Source: Nymphalis io
Taxonomy: Eukaryota; Arthropoda; Insecta; Lepidoptera; Nymphalidae
Assembly (NCBI RefSeq): GCF_905147045.1
Contig: NC_065905.1
Location: 4,340,001 to 4,404,000, forward strand
DNA length: 64,000 nt
Direction: 5' to 3'
Below are positions 38,701 through 48,018 of this stretch, in pieces (the first letter of the stretch is position 1; each line of letters opens with the position of its first letter). The translations under genes were made by a program, and so were the position numbers. The notes beneath the pieces are model-generated. The model saw nothing but the letters and a program-made list of their open reading frames with translations. It was not told the DNA's origin and did no database searches.

Positions 38701-39475
38701 ATAAGCGACATAATGTTTTAGTTCTCTAATTTGGAGGTATATTGACGGTGAACAGGATTGTTAATATTTCTTATAGAGCATATGACTATGGGCGATGATA
38801 CGACGCCTAACCATCATTTGCCCTATTTGCCAATCAGCCTATTTATTTTGATTTTAAATAAAGCAAATGCGTCTTAACTCGATGGTTTCATAGTAGGCAT
38901 TGTGACGTTCCACTAATCACAGCCTTGATTTAAAATTGATAATTAGAAGAAGATTAAAACCGACTTCCTAGATTTGTGTACTACTAATTACTTAATGTCA
39001 GTAGACCTTATTATTAACATGAAAATTAAATATTTACAATGAGAAGTAAAAATAAAAAATCACAAAGATATGTACTTTTGTGACTGTATTTTTTCTTTTG
39101 GAATTTTACTCTCAAACTCACGTTATACCTTAGTTACCATGGCAACTAGAGTAACATTTCTTTTAATAATATTCATTAATATGTCATCACATTTATTATT
39201 TACAAGTTTTACACACGCCTTTTTATATTTTAGTTATTAAATTTAAGACACAATTGATTTTGATTTAAAATCATTACTTTTTATTTTATATTGCTAACAA
39301 GAAATTACGCGAAACCCAAGAAAGTTTTTAAATATTTAAACAAAACTTACCTTGCATGAAAATCGTTGTAATGAATTATGTCAAGTTCGTACAATCCTTC
39401 GAAGGGCAAAGCGAATGTTAAAACAACACCGAATATAAAATGAAACTGCAATATTTTAAATACCATCGAATGCAT
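26717..39475 (-). CDS. Gene B: secreted 5'-nucleotidase/apyrase-like metallophosphoesterase, 11 exons, 543 aa
   Basis: Exons on the minus strand: 39475-39351, 37283-37061, 34340-34143, 32999-32869, 31972-31822, 31235-31109, 29128-28971, 28247-28169, 27920-27762, 27396-27242, 26842-26717 (TAA at 26719-26717). Phases join over 1632 nt. The first ATG (39475) is chosen because it precedes a hydrophobic signal peptide (residues 4-22); a second ATG three codons on is possible. Metal and catalytic residues: HYNDFHAR (D38, H40), NAGDSFQG (D88), GNHEFDDG (N120, H121, D124), LSHCG (H219), GGHTHS (H243, H245). C-terminal domain: CVFGEC (353-358), SFIQRGNIKSTI (Q386 and K391 at the positions of the family Asn and Arg), LPF (F410), GGDGF (F501). 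No GPI-type tail. Probably an extracellular nucleotide hydrolase; whether it prefers mono-, di- or triphosphates cannot be read from sequence. Intron 2 carries a Jockey-type LINE fragment. Confidence 0.95.
27985..28132 (+). repeat. Family 3 repeat in intron 8 of gene B
   Basis: Shares GTAGACATTGGTGCTGTAAG and GCGCCACCAACCTTGAG boxes with the family; the same copy is at 53443-53592, so it predates the duplication. A reversed fragment lies just beyond exon 8 at 28318-28432. Confidence 0.7.
28629..28692 (-). repeat. SINE family 2 tail fragment in intron 7 of gene B
   Basis: ATGACCGATTTTAATCAAGG, then a GAATAGCCAACTATGTAGGA block. Also present at 54127-54184 in gene C. Confidence 0.5.
29242..29502 (+). 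repeat. SINE family 4, gene B copy only
   Basis: tRNA-like head (GAGCCAGTTGGCCTGGTTGG, CTTGCCTTTCACGCCGAAG, then a CGATTCCCACCCAGGACAG B-box region) and a body with CTGAGTCTGGGTGTAATTA. Gene C lacks it at the matching point (about 56145), so it arrived after the duplication or was lost from C. Confidence 0.8.
29722..30690. other. Stretch present in intron 6 of gene B but absent from gene C
   Basis: Gene C passes directly from the counterpart of 29722 to that of 30690 (near 56375). Inside, 30381-30540 resembles a Helitron-type relic (CTAATATTATAAAGCGG). Either inserted in B or deleted in C. No coding sequence seen. Confidence 0.6.
30728..30990 (-). repeat. SINE family 2 in intron 6 of gene B
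   Basis: Runs from a GTGTGTGCGCAAACACAAGT block to a tRNA-like high end (reverse of GGATTCAAACC). The gene C counterpart (56434-56605) lacks about the first 100 bp; the deletion joins at a short shared CAAATC. Confidence 0.7.
31258..31478 (-). repeat. Family 3 repeat in intron 5 of gene B
   Basis: Reverse copy: GTCTGGGTAGAAACTACCCA, then ATTCTACCGCCAAACAAC and CACTTACCATCCGCTTAC. Matching copy at 57047-57258 in gene C. Confidence 0.75.
32138..32285 (+). repeat. Helitron-like relic in intron 4 of gene B
   Basis: TTATATTATAAATGCCAAAA, then TTTGGTATAAACGTTGTAAT and GAAAAGGACGTAG. Also at 57745-57895 in gene C. Confidence 0.5.
33811..34110 (+). repeat. SINE family 2, full length, uninterrupted
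   Basis: In intron 3 of gene B, ending about 33 nt from exon 3. tRNA-like head (GTTGAGGCCGCAGATACCGA, GAGTTCAAATCCC B box), body, and tail ATATGTCCTGCGCAGTTGGC. It is the empty-site control for the insertion at 59604-59873 in gene C. Confidence 0.8.
34508..34700 (+). repeat. Family 3 repeat in intron 2 of gene B
   Basis: Head ATAGCATAGGAAGACGGACG with CCACCTGATGGTAAGTGG; tail GCGGTAGAATATCTGATG. Shared with gene C (60346-60540). Confidence 0.8.
34944..35206 (-). repeat. Diverged Metulj-like SINE, gene B only
   Basis: Blocks GAGCTAAGGC, CTCCACCACGTCGCTCCATT and AAACATAAATTAAGCATGTG in order. Its divergence says it is old, so its absence from gene C (join near 60918) is better read as a deletion there. 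Confidence 0.7.
36206..36895 (+). mobile_element. 5'-truncated Jockey-type LINE, C-terminal RT fragment, in intron 2 of gene B
   Basis: The open frame from about 36206 to 36833 (TAG) encodes the region after the RT fingers/palm of a Jockey-type ORF2: LGVTLTSKLNFG, YFTPEQLLTIYQAQVRSCIE, DSVDRHARRLIG and the closing TFKSRVNRHLLGKR. A 3' UTR follows (TTTCCATCAGGTGTGATAAC) and a short A-run at 36889. The frame also stays open upstream to 36015, but that part is DNA shared with gene C and is not LINE. Gene C has an independent, shorter copy in the other orientation. Confidence 0.85.
36945..37025 (+). repeat. SINE family 2 tail fragment next to exon 2 of gene B
   Basis: ATATGTCCTGCATAACGGGC, then a CTCTCTAGAGAATGACCGCC block; also at 62505-62588. 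Ends about 35 nt from exon 2. Confidence 0.6.
38600..38850 (-). repeat. Family 3 repeat, diverged, intron 1 of gene B
   Basis: Reverse copy: CCCGTTTCAAGGGTAAATGA, then GTTCTCTAATTTGGAGG and the ACCATCATTTGCCC head. Confidence 0.6.
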
Positions 39476-39536
39476 ATTGAAATTTTAATAAATTATTGCA
39501 TATAATCAAATACTTGAAACGACGTTCATTCGGAGA

Positions 39537-39570
39537 CGTCTAGACGCTCACTCAATCGAATACAAACTGA
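39537..39570 (-). promoter_or_regulatory. Core promoter of gene B: initiator TCAGT plus DPE
   Basis: On the minus strand TCAGT (39570-39566) matches the arthropod initiator with A+1 at 39568. At exactly +28 stands AGACGT (39541-39536), a full match to the downstream promoter element RGWYV. No TATA box is obvious. This predicts a 93-nt 5' UTR before the ATG at 39475. Confidence 0.55.
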
Positions 39571-40082
39571 ATAAGTTGATTATCTGACAGTGAATTGAAT
39601 CAATTGATGAGTAATGCTTCGGCTACACTATCGGGCTTCAGCGTTTCGCGTTATAGCGACGAAAGTAACGAAAACATTCGTCAAACGCAACACCAGACAT
39701 CAAAGTTCGTTAAAACAGCGAGGAGACCTTAAGCGTGTGACACATCGACTGCACCTAGCATGTTGAATGCTATTTGTAAAACCTTTAATTAAAAGGCCTT
39801 TTAGTTTTTTTTTTAACTTATTTATTTCTCAGAGTTGTTTTGAAAGTGAGAGGATATGTTTGTCCGATCATCACGTCTAAACGACCAATTAGTTCAATAG
39901 CACTACTTCATAATCCTTTAAAACTCGACAATTATATTATAGATAGGACTTCAAACCTACTACCACCACCACATATTCGTTATTTTACTACATCTTTGAA
40001 AGGACATGGGCTTTTTTAGCTAGCCCGGTGAATAATCACCTTGTGTAGTCATTAACTTTTGAAGATATCATATATAGTATAG
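39571..40082. other. Upstream flank of gene B
   Basis: No coding sequence seen. Moderately AT-rich, with a T-run near 39807. Confidence 0.5.
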
Positions 40083-40350
40083 TAACAGCTTGTGAATGTC
40101 CCACTGCTTAGCCAAGGCCTCCTCTCCCAATTGAGGAGAAGATATGGAGCTTATTTCACCACACTGCTCCAGTGTGGGTTGGTGGAATACACATGTGGCA
40201 GAAATTCAGTGAAATTCGACACATGCAGGTTTCCTAACGATGTTTTCCTTTACCGTAAAGCACGAGATGAATTATCACGAATTAAGCACATGAAAACTCA
40301 TGAAAACTCAATCAACAACACCACTTCACGCGTTCTTACCACTGGGCCAT
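40083..40350 (-). repeat. Metulj-like SINE abutting the LINE 3' end
   Basis: Body boxes in the usual order; the tRNA-like head (reverse of GGCCCAGTGGTAAGAACGCG) stops at 40350, where the TTA-repeat tail of the large LINE begins. Confidence 0.8.
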
Positions 40351-40863
40351 TATTATTATTATTAAATAACTTTATTGCACACTCACAACGAAAAAAGAAA
40401 AGACAAACACAAGTAAAAAAAAAAGGAAAACAAAAGTTCAAGAGAAGCCATGTTATATAAATAAAATTGTGGACCTCAACATGATGCGTGCAAGGGCGGT
40501 CTTATCACACAAGTAGTGATCTCGTCCAGACAACCCTGCATTAAGATGCTGGCAGGACCTAACGGGCGAATGCATTGTACATACATATACATAAATGTAA
40601 ACAATACATACACAAAGATACATATATACCTTTATAAACCATACAACATATATCAATACATATATACATAAATACATACATACATATATCTATTTACAAT
40701 ACAAACATTTATAACATTAAGAGTGGACAGATGAAGTGTGAAGGAAGTAGATAGGTTACAGAGATAGGTAATAGTTTTTAGTACGAATTTTGAAGATAGA
40801 AATTGAAGAGGATTGACGGATATCTGATGGAAGTGTATTCCACATTCTTACTGCCTTTGCCGT

Positions 40864-40909
40864 GAACCTATTTATATGGACGCCAACAGGCGTCCATATA
40901 AATAGGTTC
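40864..40909. repeat. Perfect 21-bp hairpin at the internal LINE deletion
   Basis: Left arm 40864-40884, loop AACA, right arm 40889-40909. Read on the minus strand, one arm is the end of an RT block (WFRTYLYGR) and the other the beginning of the LINE C-terminal tail. Confidence 0.95.
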
Positions 40910-40949
40910 GGAACCACTTGACAACATCTGGAGATATGTTGAGTGAGTC

Positions 40950-41242
40950 CTAAATGGCTAGGAGGATAACAAAGTCAACCGTATTAAACGCGTAGTCTAG
41001 TAAAGCTATTATACATATATGCCTTTGGTCTAATCCGTATTTAATGTCATCAAGAACTTTAGTAAGTGCCGTCAAAGTACTATGTCCCGAACGAAAACCA
41101 GACTGGAAAGGGCTTAAGATATCATGCTGTGATAGGAATAGAGTAAGCTGAGAGTGGACAATACTTTCAAAGACTTTAGACAGAAAAGGAAGAATACAAA
41201 TTGGTCGATAGTGTGAAGGTGTTGTAGGATTTGAAATTTTAT
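40950..41242 (-). pseudogene. LINE ORF2, middle RT fragment
   Basis: Encodes HYRPICILPFLSKVFE, the QSGFRSGHST finger block and the start of the palm (LLDYAFNTVDF), then a premature TAG. It follows on from the RT start at 43602-43488 across the RTE insertion. Confidence 0.85.
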
Positions 41243-43475
41243 CAATCAAATCAAATCAATCAATCAACAGCCAATCGTTGTCCACTGCTGAACATAGGCC
41301 TCTCCCAAGGTGCGCCAAAGCTCCCTGTCCTCCGCCTTCCGCATCCAGTTGGTGCCCGCCACCTTCTTAAGGTCGTCGGTCCACCTGGCTGGAGGGCGCC
41401 CTACGCTGCGCTTGCCGATTCGCGGTCTCCACTCTAGGACTCGTCTGCTCCAACGACCATCGGTCCTACGACATACGTGACCAGCCCACTGCCACTTCAG
41501 CCTGCTAATTTTGCAAGCTATGTCGGTGACTCCGGTTCTTTTCCGGATAATCTCATTTCTGATCTTATCCTTCAAAGATACTCCGAGCATAGCTCGCTCC
41601 ATTGCACGCTGAGCGACTTTGAATTTGTGGACTAGTCCCGCAGTTAGTGTCCACGTTTCGGCACCGTATGTCATGGCAGGTAAGACGCATTGGTTGAAGA
41701 CTTTCGTCTTCAAACATTGCGCTATAGACGACTTGAGGACTTGACGAAGGTTGACAAATGCTGCCCATCCTAAGCGAATTCTTCGATCGGCTTCCTTCTC
41801 GAAGTTGTTCCTACCGACTTGTATTATCTGTCCTAGGTAGGTATATTCACTAACAACTTCGAGAGGTTTCCCCTCGACGTATATCCTCAAAACGAGGCGT
41901 GAAGAGGCATCTTGCGGGCCGGCAAGGCGAAGGCGGCTAGTGCAGAACGTTTTTCCCGTCTGTACTGGCCGTCGTCGCGTTTGGACTCTACTACCACTTA
42001 CCATCAGGTGGAGTAGAGTCATTTGCCCTCCCGGCGATATAAAAAAAAAAAAAAAAAAATATCGGTCCCGGCACGACATGCCTATTGAACATGACCTTGG
42101 TCTTGTCCAAGTTTATACCGAGACCGACACACCGGGAAGTATCGCCTAGGCTACGCAGCATTTCGGTGAGTTGTTCCAGCGACTCTGCTATGATGACGAT
42201 ATCGTCGGCAAATCGAAGGTGTGAGATGTACTCGCCGTTTACATTGACTCCATACCTAGCCCAATCCAGCGTTTTGAAAACGTCTTCCAACGCGTTGGTG
42301 AACAGTTTCGGGGATATTACATCCCCCTGTCTCACCCCTCTGCGCAGTTGGATCGCCTTCGTCTTACAGTCCTGGATGTGGACAGTCATTGTAGCGGCGT
42401 TGTACAGACATCTCAGTACCTCGATATATCCCCAATCGATATGACATCTCTGCAATGAGTCGAGCACTGCCCAGGTTTCGATGGATTCGAAGGCTTTCTC
42501 GTAGTCCACAAATGCCATACACAGCGGCTGATTGTACTCTTCGGTCTTCTGCACAATCTGCCGAACAGTATGGATGTGGTCCACGGTGCTGTAGCCTGAT
42601 CGAAAGCCGGCTTGCTCTGGGGGCTGGAACTCGTCAAGTCGTCTGGCGAGACGGTTCGTGACGACTCTTGAGAACAGCTTATACACGTGACTCAGGAGGG
42701 AGATTGGTCTGTAGTTTTTCAAGAGGGTTTTATCACCTTTCTTGAAAAACAGTACCACCTCACTCCTGCTCCACGTTTCCGGGGTCTTGCCATGTTGGAT
42801 GACGGAATTAAAGAGGCTTGCTAGCTCTTTCAGGACCGGAGTCCCGCCTGCCTTAAGCAACTCTGTTGTGATTCCGTCATCTCCCGGAGCTTTGTTGTTT
42901 TTAAGCTGTTCTAGAGCCGCCCTAATCTCTCCTTAGTCAACGACCGGGAGCTCCTCGGAGTAATGGCGCATAAGAGGGGCGCGCTGGTCATCAATACTGA
43001 TTCCCACGGGTTTATCCGATCTTGAAGAGAACAACTGCCCATAAAACCTCTCTACTTCTCCGACAATCTCAGGCCTAGAGGTAACGACCCCACCATTTTC
43101 AGTTTTAAGTTTTGTCAGACGCGGCCTCCCAAACTTGCGAGCGAACACTTTCGATCCCCGATTTTGCTCAATCGCAGCCTTGATGGCACGTGTATTGGAG
43201 CGTCGGAGATCGCGTCGCGTCAGCGTTTTTATTGTTCGGTTTAAGGCCTTATCTGACAAAAACGATGGTAGTTCTCGTCGTTTTCTCATGAGCTCGAGTG
43301 TCTCAGCAGAGAGTTTTGGTGCGTTGTCTCTTCTCTGTGGCGGAAAACACTTGCGGGATGTGATTTGCAGTATTTTGACCAGCGTGTCGGTTCTCTCATC
43401 AATGCTGCTTAAGGTTTCCAACGCGGTGAATTGATTTTGAAGTTCCATTTGGAACTTTTCGGAGCCTTGAGCAGC
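41243..43475 (-). mobile_element. RTE-clade LINE inserted in the older LINE
   Basis: Flanked by 12-bp target-site duplications TTGAAATTTTAT (41231-41242 and 43476-43487). Its 3' end is a TGATT-type short repeat (41243-41270), typical of RTE. The reading frame runs 43475 to 41264 on the minus strand: linker region, RT with YRPISLLSHVYKLF, QAGFRSGYST, FVDYEKAFE, RRGVRQGDVISP and the catalytic FADD block (near 42215), then the C-terminal region ending WTTIGC. It is 5'-truncated, lacks the endonuclease, has a TAA stop at 42932-42930 and is interrupted by a 173-bp insertion at 41886. Confidence 0.92.
41886..42058 (-). mobile_element. Short poly(A)/poly(T) element inside the RTE
   Basis: Splits the RTE frame between its RT and C-terminal parts. 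Flanked by ATATC at 41881-41885 and 42059-42063. Read on the minus strand it starts with about 19 T, then GCCGGGAGGGCAAATGACTC and a CCACCTGATGGTAAGTGG box, so it is a relative of the family 3 repeats. Confidence 0.8.
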
Positions 43476-43487
43476 TTGAAATTTTAT

Positions 43488-43602
43488 GGAAAGAAATAAT
43501 ATGGGCAACGCGCCAGGTACTAGGAAACGTTTTAGAGGATAACGAGAAGTTAAATAGATGGCAGAGGACAGGTACAACTTTATTCAGGACCAAGGTTATC
43601 AT
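43488..43602 (-). pseudogene. LINE ORF2, start of RT domain
   Basis: Encodes HLFNFSLSSKTFPSTWRVAH, a standard RT N-terminal block, and is cut by the RTE at the target site ending at 43487. The frame resumes exactly at 41242. Confidence 0.8.
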
Positions 43603-43715
43603 TTTTCTGCTTATACCGTCACCACCCGTCGCGTCAGAGGTAATAAGAGGACAGGTGCTTTATAACGTCGTCGTTAGTGACAGTACTGAAGGAAAACATG
43701 GGATAGTCAGGATAG

Positions 43716-45065
43716 TCATAGTTGTGCATTAAGATGTGTCATGGTTTCATATTTACGGACATTATTGAAATTACCTAAGTTAGAAAAGTGACAGTTTAGT
43801 CTGTCTAAATCCATCGTAAGAGATATGTTAGTTTTTGATCGTCCTATTCCCAGAGATTCTAAAAATCTCCATACATCAGCCGGGTTTTTATTTTTGACGG
43901 AAGTGTGTACAAAAGTCCTCTGAGCATTCCTACAGATCCTGTTGCACTGATTACGCAATCGTTTGTACCTGGACAGATTATCATCCGTTGGTCTGGATTT
44001 ATATTTGGCCTTCGCAGCATTGCGTTTTGTCATTAGAGCTCTAATGTCATTGGTCAGCCAAGGAGCAGGTAGGTGTTTTAATTTAGTAGGTCTAAGAGGA
44101 GCATGCTTATCAAAAAGTTCAGTAAGTAGGGAATTAAAGATGCTTAGTTTATCATTTATCGTGGGAGCGTTGAACACTGAATTCCAGTCAATCGAGTTCA
44201 AGTCCCGCATGAAGTCGTAATTATTAAAGTTTTTGAAACTGCGGCGCATAACGATGGTTGGCTTAGCCTTGTGTGGGCGGACTTTATATGACAAATAGAT
44301 CAAGTCATGATAAGAGAAAGCGTCGGCTGGAATCTGTCCGTGTATACTGATAAGCTCCGGTGAGGAGACGATCATTAAATCCAGCAAAGAAGGTGCGTAA
44401 TTAGGGAAATAGTGTGTAGCACTCGTATTAAGCAGATTTAAATTAGAGCTGTTGATTATTTGATGTAACCGTTTAGCACGTGAATTATTTTTGATTAAAC
44501 AAGTGTTGAAGTCGCCCATGATTATAGTGTGATCAGCGCTAGGAACGTAGGACTCCAACAATTGCTCAAACTCCTGGAAGTAATTTATTAGGAGTGATGG
44601 AGAGTAGAAGACTCCTAAAAGAACTTTTAGGCTACCAAATAAAACTTCCAGAAGGATATGTTCCGACGACTCAGAGTAAGCAGATGACGATTTGCTAAGA
44701 ATCGAAAAAGGAATATGACTAGGTAAATAGATACCAACCCCACCGCCACCTTTGCCTGTACGATCGTTGCGAATTAAGTGAAACCCTGGGATTGAGAAAG
44801 ATGTCGAAGAAAGAGATGGTTTTATACGATACCAAATCGCATGAATATTTGCAACATCGAAGGAGGCTAATATATCAGTGTAATGTGCAGGGACGCTTTG
44901 TGCATTTATGTGTATGACATTAAAGTTTTTGCAGAAAGAGGCAAATTTTGTACCAAGGAGACTGTTTAAGGGCAATGTAGTACTTTGAAAACTATCGTCT
45001 GAAGACAAAGAAAAAGAGTAGTAACTGTCGTTGTCAGTGACAATCGCATTGTGACTAATATCCAT
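43716..45065 (-). pseudogene. LINE ORF2, AP-type endonuclease domain, 449 codons
   Basis: An exonuclease-endonuclease-phosphatase fold: NVIHINAQSV at the start, GGGGVGIYLP, MGDFN (catalytic Asp-Phe-Asn) and YHDLIYLSY near the end, then the linker APWLTNDIRALMTKRN and DVWRFLESLG. The catalytic Glu block, usually ETWL, reads AIWYRIKPSL, so the endonuclease is probably dead. ATG at 45065; the frame is lost after 43716 before the RT part. Confidence 0.88.
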
Positions 45066-45119
45066 ATTGTGTAATCAGAATTATAAAATTGTTGACGTAT
45101 AAAATAAATGTTATAATAA

Positions 45120-45257
45120 TTAAACAATATATCAAAAAAAAAAATATAATTATATATATATAATTATATATATATAATTATATATAAATTAAAATGCAAT
45201 AAAATAGCAGTTAAAAAAAAAGAAAAGAAAGAATATATATATATATATATATTTTCT
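45120..45257. repeat. AT microsatellite tract
   Basis: A-run, then repeats of TATAATTATATATA (45150-45190), a second A-rich run and a (TA)n tract to 45255. No other content. Confidence 0.9.
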
Positions 45258-45321
45258 TCGAACCCACAACCTTCGGCGTGAAAGGCAAGTGTTCTACCAA
45301 CCACGCCAACCGGCTCGTCTT
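45258..45321 (-). repeat. SINE family 4 head fragment
   Basis: Read on the minus strand: GAGCCGGTTGGCGTGGTTGG, CTTGCCTTTCACGCCGAAG, GTGGGTTCGAA. Same head as 29242. It abuts the truncated 3' LTR of the Gypsy element. Confidence 0.75.
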
Positions 45322-45350
45322 AGAATAAAAGAATAGTATAATTTCTTACG

Positions 45351-45599
45351 TCATTCACCCCCTCTATCTTTTTCTAACACACAGCTGCAATCTTTTAAAT
45401 AATATGGAGTTCGTCTTGTCCTTGCGGATCTCCTAAGATGTTGATCATCAGATGTGCTTGGCGCTGTAGATTGTATATTGTCTAGATCCTTATCCTCCGA
45501 GCTCAGAACTCTATCTTCAGAGTCATAAAAAACATCTAAGATATCTTTCTGACTTTTTGTATTTGAGTCATTTAATTCTTCTTCTATATTTTGATTCAT
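45351..45599 (-). pseudogene. Gypsy Pol C-terminal tail
   Basis: Acidic stretch ending in RRSARTRRTPYYLKD, a basic block common at the end of Gypsy integrases. It continues 45629-47092 in another frame, so a small indel separates them. Confidence 0.7.
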
Positions 45600-45628
45600 A
45601 GAGTTTTCAACAAGAGAAGGAGGTGGAG

Positions 45629-47092
45629 CTAAATTTCGATTTGAAACTGTTTGTCGTTTGTTGATTCGCGTCCATTTTTATGCTTTACAAAAGAGTAATA
45701 GGGGTTACTTTGTAATAGTTCAACCTCTTCAACATATGGATCATATTTATTACGGATATTTTTTTTCATTAACACAGGTCCAGGAACTAACCAAGAAGGT
45801 AAAGATTCTCCATTAGATGATCTGCGAGGATGATTAAATAGCCGTTCGTGAGAAGTTGTATTGATTGGTATACACAGAAGTGAACGAAATGCATGTAATG
45901 ACATTGGCAGAACTTGCTCCCAGTTTTCAATTGGCGTTTCTCTTGCGCGAAGAGCAAGTTGTAAAGTTTTCCACAAAGTACCATTGAGACGCTCGATTTG
46001 ACCATTTCCACGTGGATTATAAGGTGTTGTTCTGCTACAAGCGATTCCCAAGGAACTTAAAAAATCTGTAAACTCTTTAGAAATAAAAGCAGATCCTCTA
46101 TCGCTATGTATATAAAGAGGTGTTCCGAACATGTAAAATAAATCTTGTAAACATCTTATAACAGTTGAAGTTGTCATTTCCTTACAGGCATATGCAAAAG
46201 GAAATCTACTGTATTCATCAATTATTGTTAATAAGTACTTATTTGAAGTATTCGACGGTAAAGGTCCTTTGAAGTCAATGTTTAGTCGCTCAAACGGTGC
46301 TGTTGCTTTTATTAGTTGACCTTTAGATTGTATAAAGCGAGGTTTAACTTCGGCACATATTGGGCAAGGCAGTGTAACAGACTTCATATCATTTACCGAA
46401 TACGGTAAATTTTTCATACGAATCCAATGCATCATTCTTACAATGCCAGGGTGGCAGAGAGAGTTATGCAACTCACGTAATTTATCAGTATTCATTTGAG
46501 CACATACTCTTGATAAAGCATCAGCAACTGTGTTGTCTTTACCCGGACGATAACTTATGTCATATTTAAAACACGATAGTTCGAGACGCCATCGTTCAAG
46601 CTTTTCATTTTTTATTTTACTGCAATGATTTTGATGAAATATAAATGCAACAGAGCGTTGATCTGTTAAAAGTAAAAAGTGTTTACCAGTTAAGTAGTGA
46701 CGCCATTTGGGAAGACTCTCTACAATGGCACATGCTTTTTTTTCAATTGAAGGTTGTCGTTGTTCTGAATTTGAAAGGGTTCTAGAGAAAAAAGCTATAG
46801 GACGCCCTTTTTGAGAAAGAGATGCAGCAATGGCAAATTCTGATGCGTCAGTCTCTACAATGAGAAGCTCATTATCATCAATAACTGTCAAAGTGGATTT
46901 TTCTATTTCTGATTTCAATGACGCAAACAAATGTTTTGCAGTATCATCGATGGGAAAAGACTTAATACCAATCAATGGATGTATTTTCTGTGAAAAATTA
47001 TTTATCCGTTTCGCGTAGTGAGCAAAAAAACCTAATGTTCTTTTTAATTCAACGTTATTTGTAGGAATTGGCAAGTGTAACAGTGGTTTCAA
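45629..47092 (-). pseudogene. Gypsy RNase H and integrase, 487 codons
   Basis: RT thumb and connection at the start (TLGFFAHYAKRI), RNase H (VETDASEFAIAASLSQKG, LLTDQRS, ADALSRV), integrase zinc finger (H...H with CPICAEVK) and catalytic core with DFKGPLP, HSDRGSAF and NGQIERLNGTLWKTL supplying D, D and E. This open frame is intact; both neighbours are out of frame. Confidence 0.9.
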
Positions 47093-47175
47093 TCTATCAG
47101 AATCAGGTTTGACAGTCTTTTATATTGTATCCAAGCAGATTAATAGAATTGACACCAAAGATAGATTTTTGTTCA

Positions 47176-47784
47176 TTAATTGTCAAATTGTACATTGACA
47201 GCAGCCATAAAACCATTTAAGTTTTGATCATGATCATCTTTGTCCTTTCCACACACAGTAAGATCATCTAAATAGCAAAATATACCTTTCAGGTGTTCTG
47301 TGTTAATTATAAAATTTAAAGCTCGTTGAAATGCTGCTACTCCATTTGTGACTCCAAACGGTATTCTTATAAATTGATATAGATTACCACAGGCTTTAAA
47401 AGCAGTATAAAGTTTTTCTTTTTCTAGTATTGGAATCTGATGGTAGGCACTTTTTAAATCAATTTGACTGAAATAGTTATATTTTGCAACTTTAGATATT
47501 ATACTTTCTACATTTGGTAAAGGATATGCATTTAAAAGTGTAAATCTGTTGATAGTTTGTGAATAATCTACTACTAAGCGTTTTCGGTATACTCCTCCTC
47601 CAGTAACAAGGACTTGAGCACGCCAAGGTGAAATGCTAGGTTCAATAACTCCATCTGCTAGAAGATTTGAAATTTCAGTATTTATAAAATCGCTATCTGC
47701 TTTACTATATCGTCTAGATTTTACCGCCACGGGTAATATCCAGTACCAAGTTAGTAAATAAAGACACAGGCAGAATAGATGCAT
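47176..47784 (-). pseudogene. Gypsy reverse transcriptase, 202 codons
   Basis: RT fingers and palm: DGVIEPSISPWRAQV, RLVVDYSQTINRFT, SQIDLKSAYHQIP, RIPFGVTNGVAAFQ and the catalytic CYLDDLTV. Out of frame with gag-protease upstream and with RNase H downstream. Confidence 0.9.
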
Positions 47785-48018
47785 TCATAACATTGCATAT
47801 TTTTTAAGGGTCTCTATTACGTCCAAATTTAAATTCTAATGTCGAATGATCTTTTTCAGTATATCATGGCCTATAATGACATCCACACAAAGATTGTGAA
47901 CTTTTAAGAGTTGACGGTGTTCATAGACATAGCAATCTAGTTTAACCGAAGCATAGCACGTACCTTCTACGAATGATACATGTGCCAACGATGCTAAAGT
48001 AATAGTCTGTTTGCAGGG

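Noticed and set aside
41991..42860. ORF ending in a Phe-run and AGRANDSTPPDGKW
   Set aside because: The Phe-run is the poly(T) head of the small inserted element read through; only the part before it is RTE.
45120..45257. CRISPR-like or satellite array
   Set aside because: Simple AT microsatellite only; no unique spacers.
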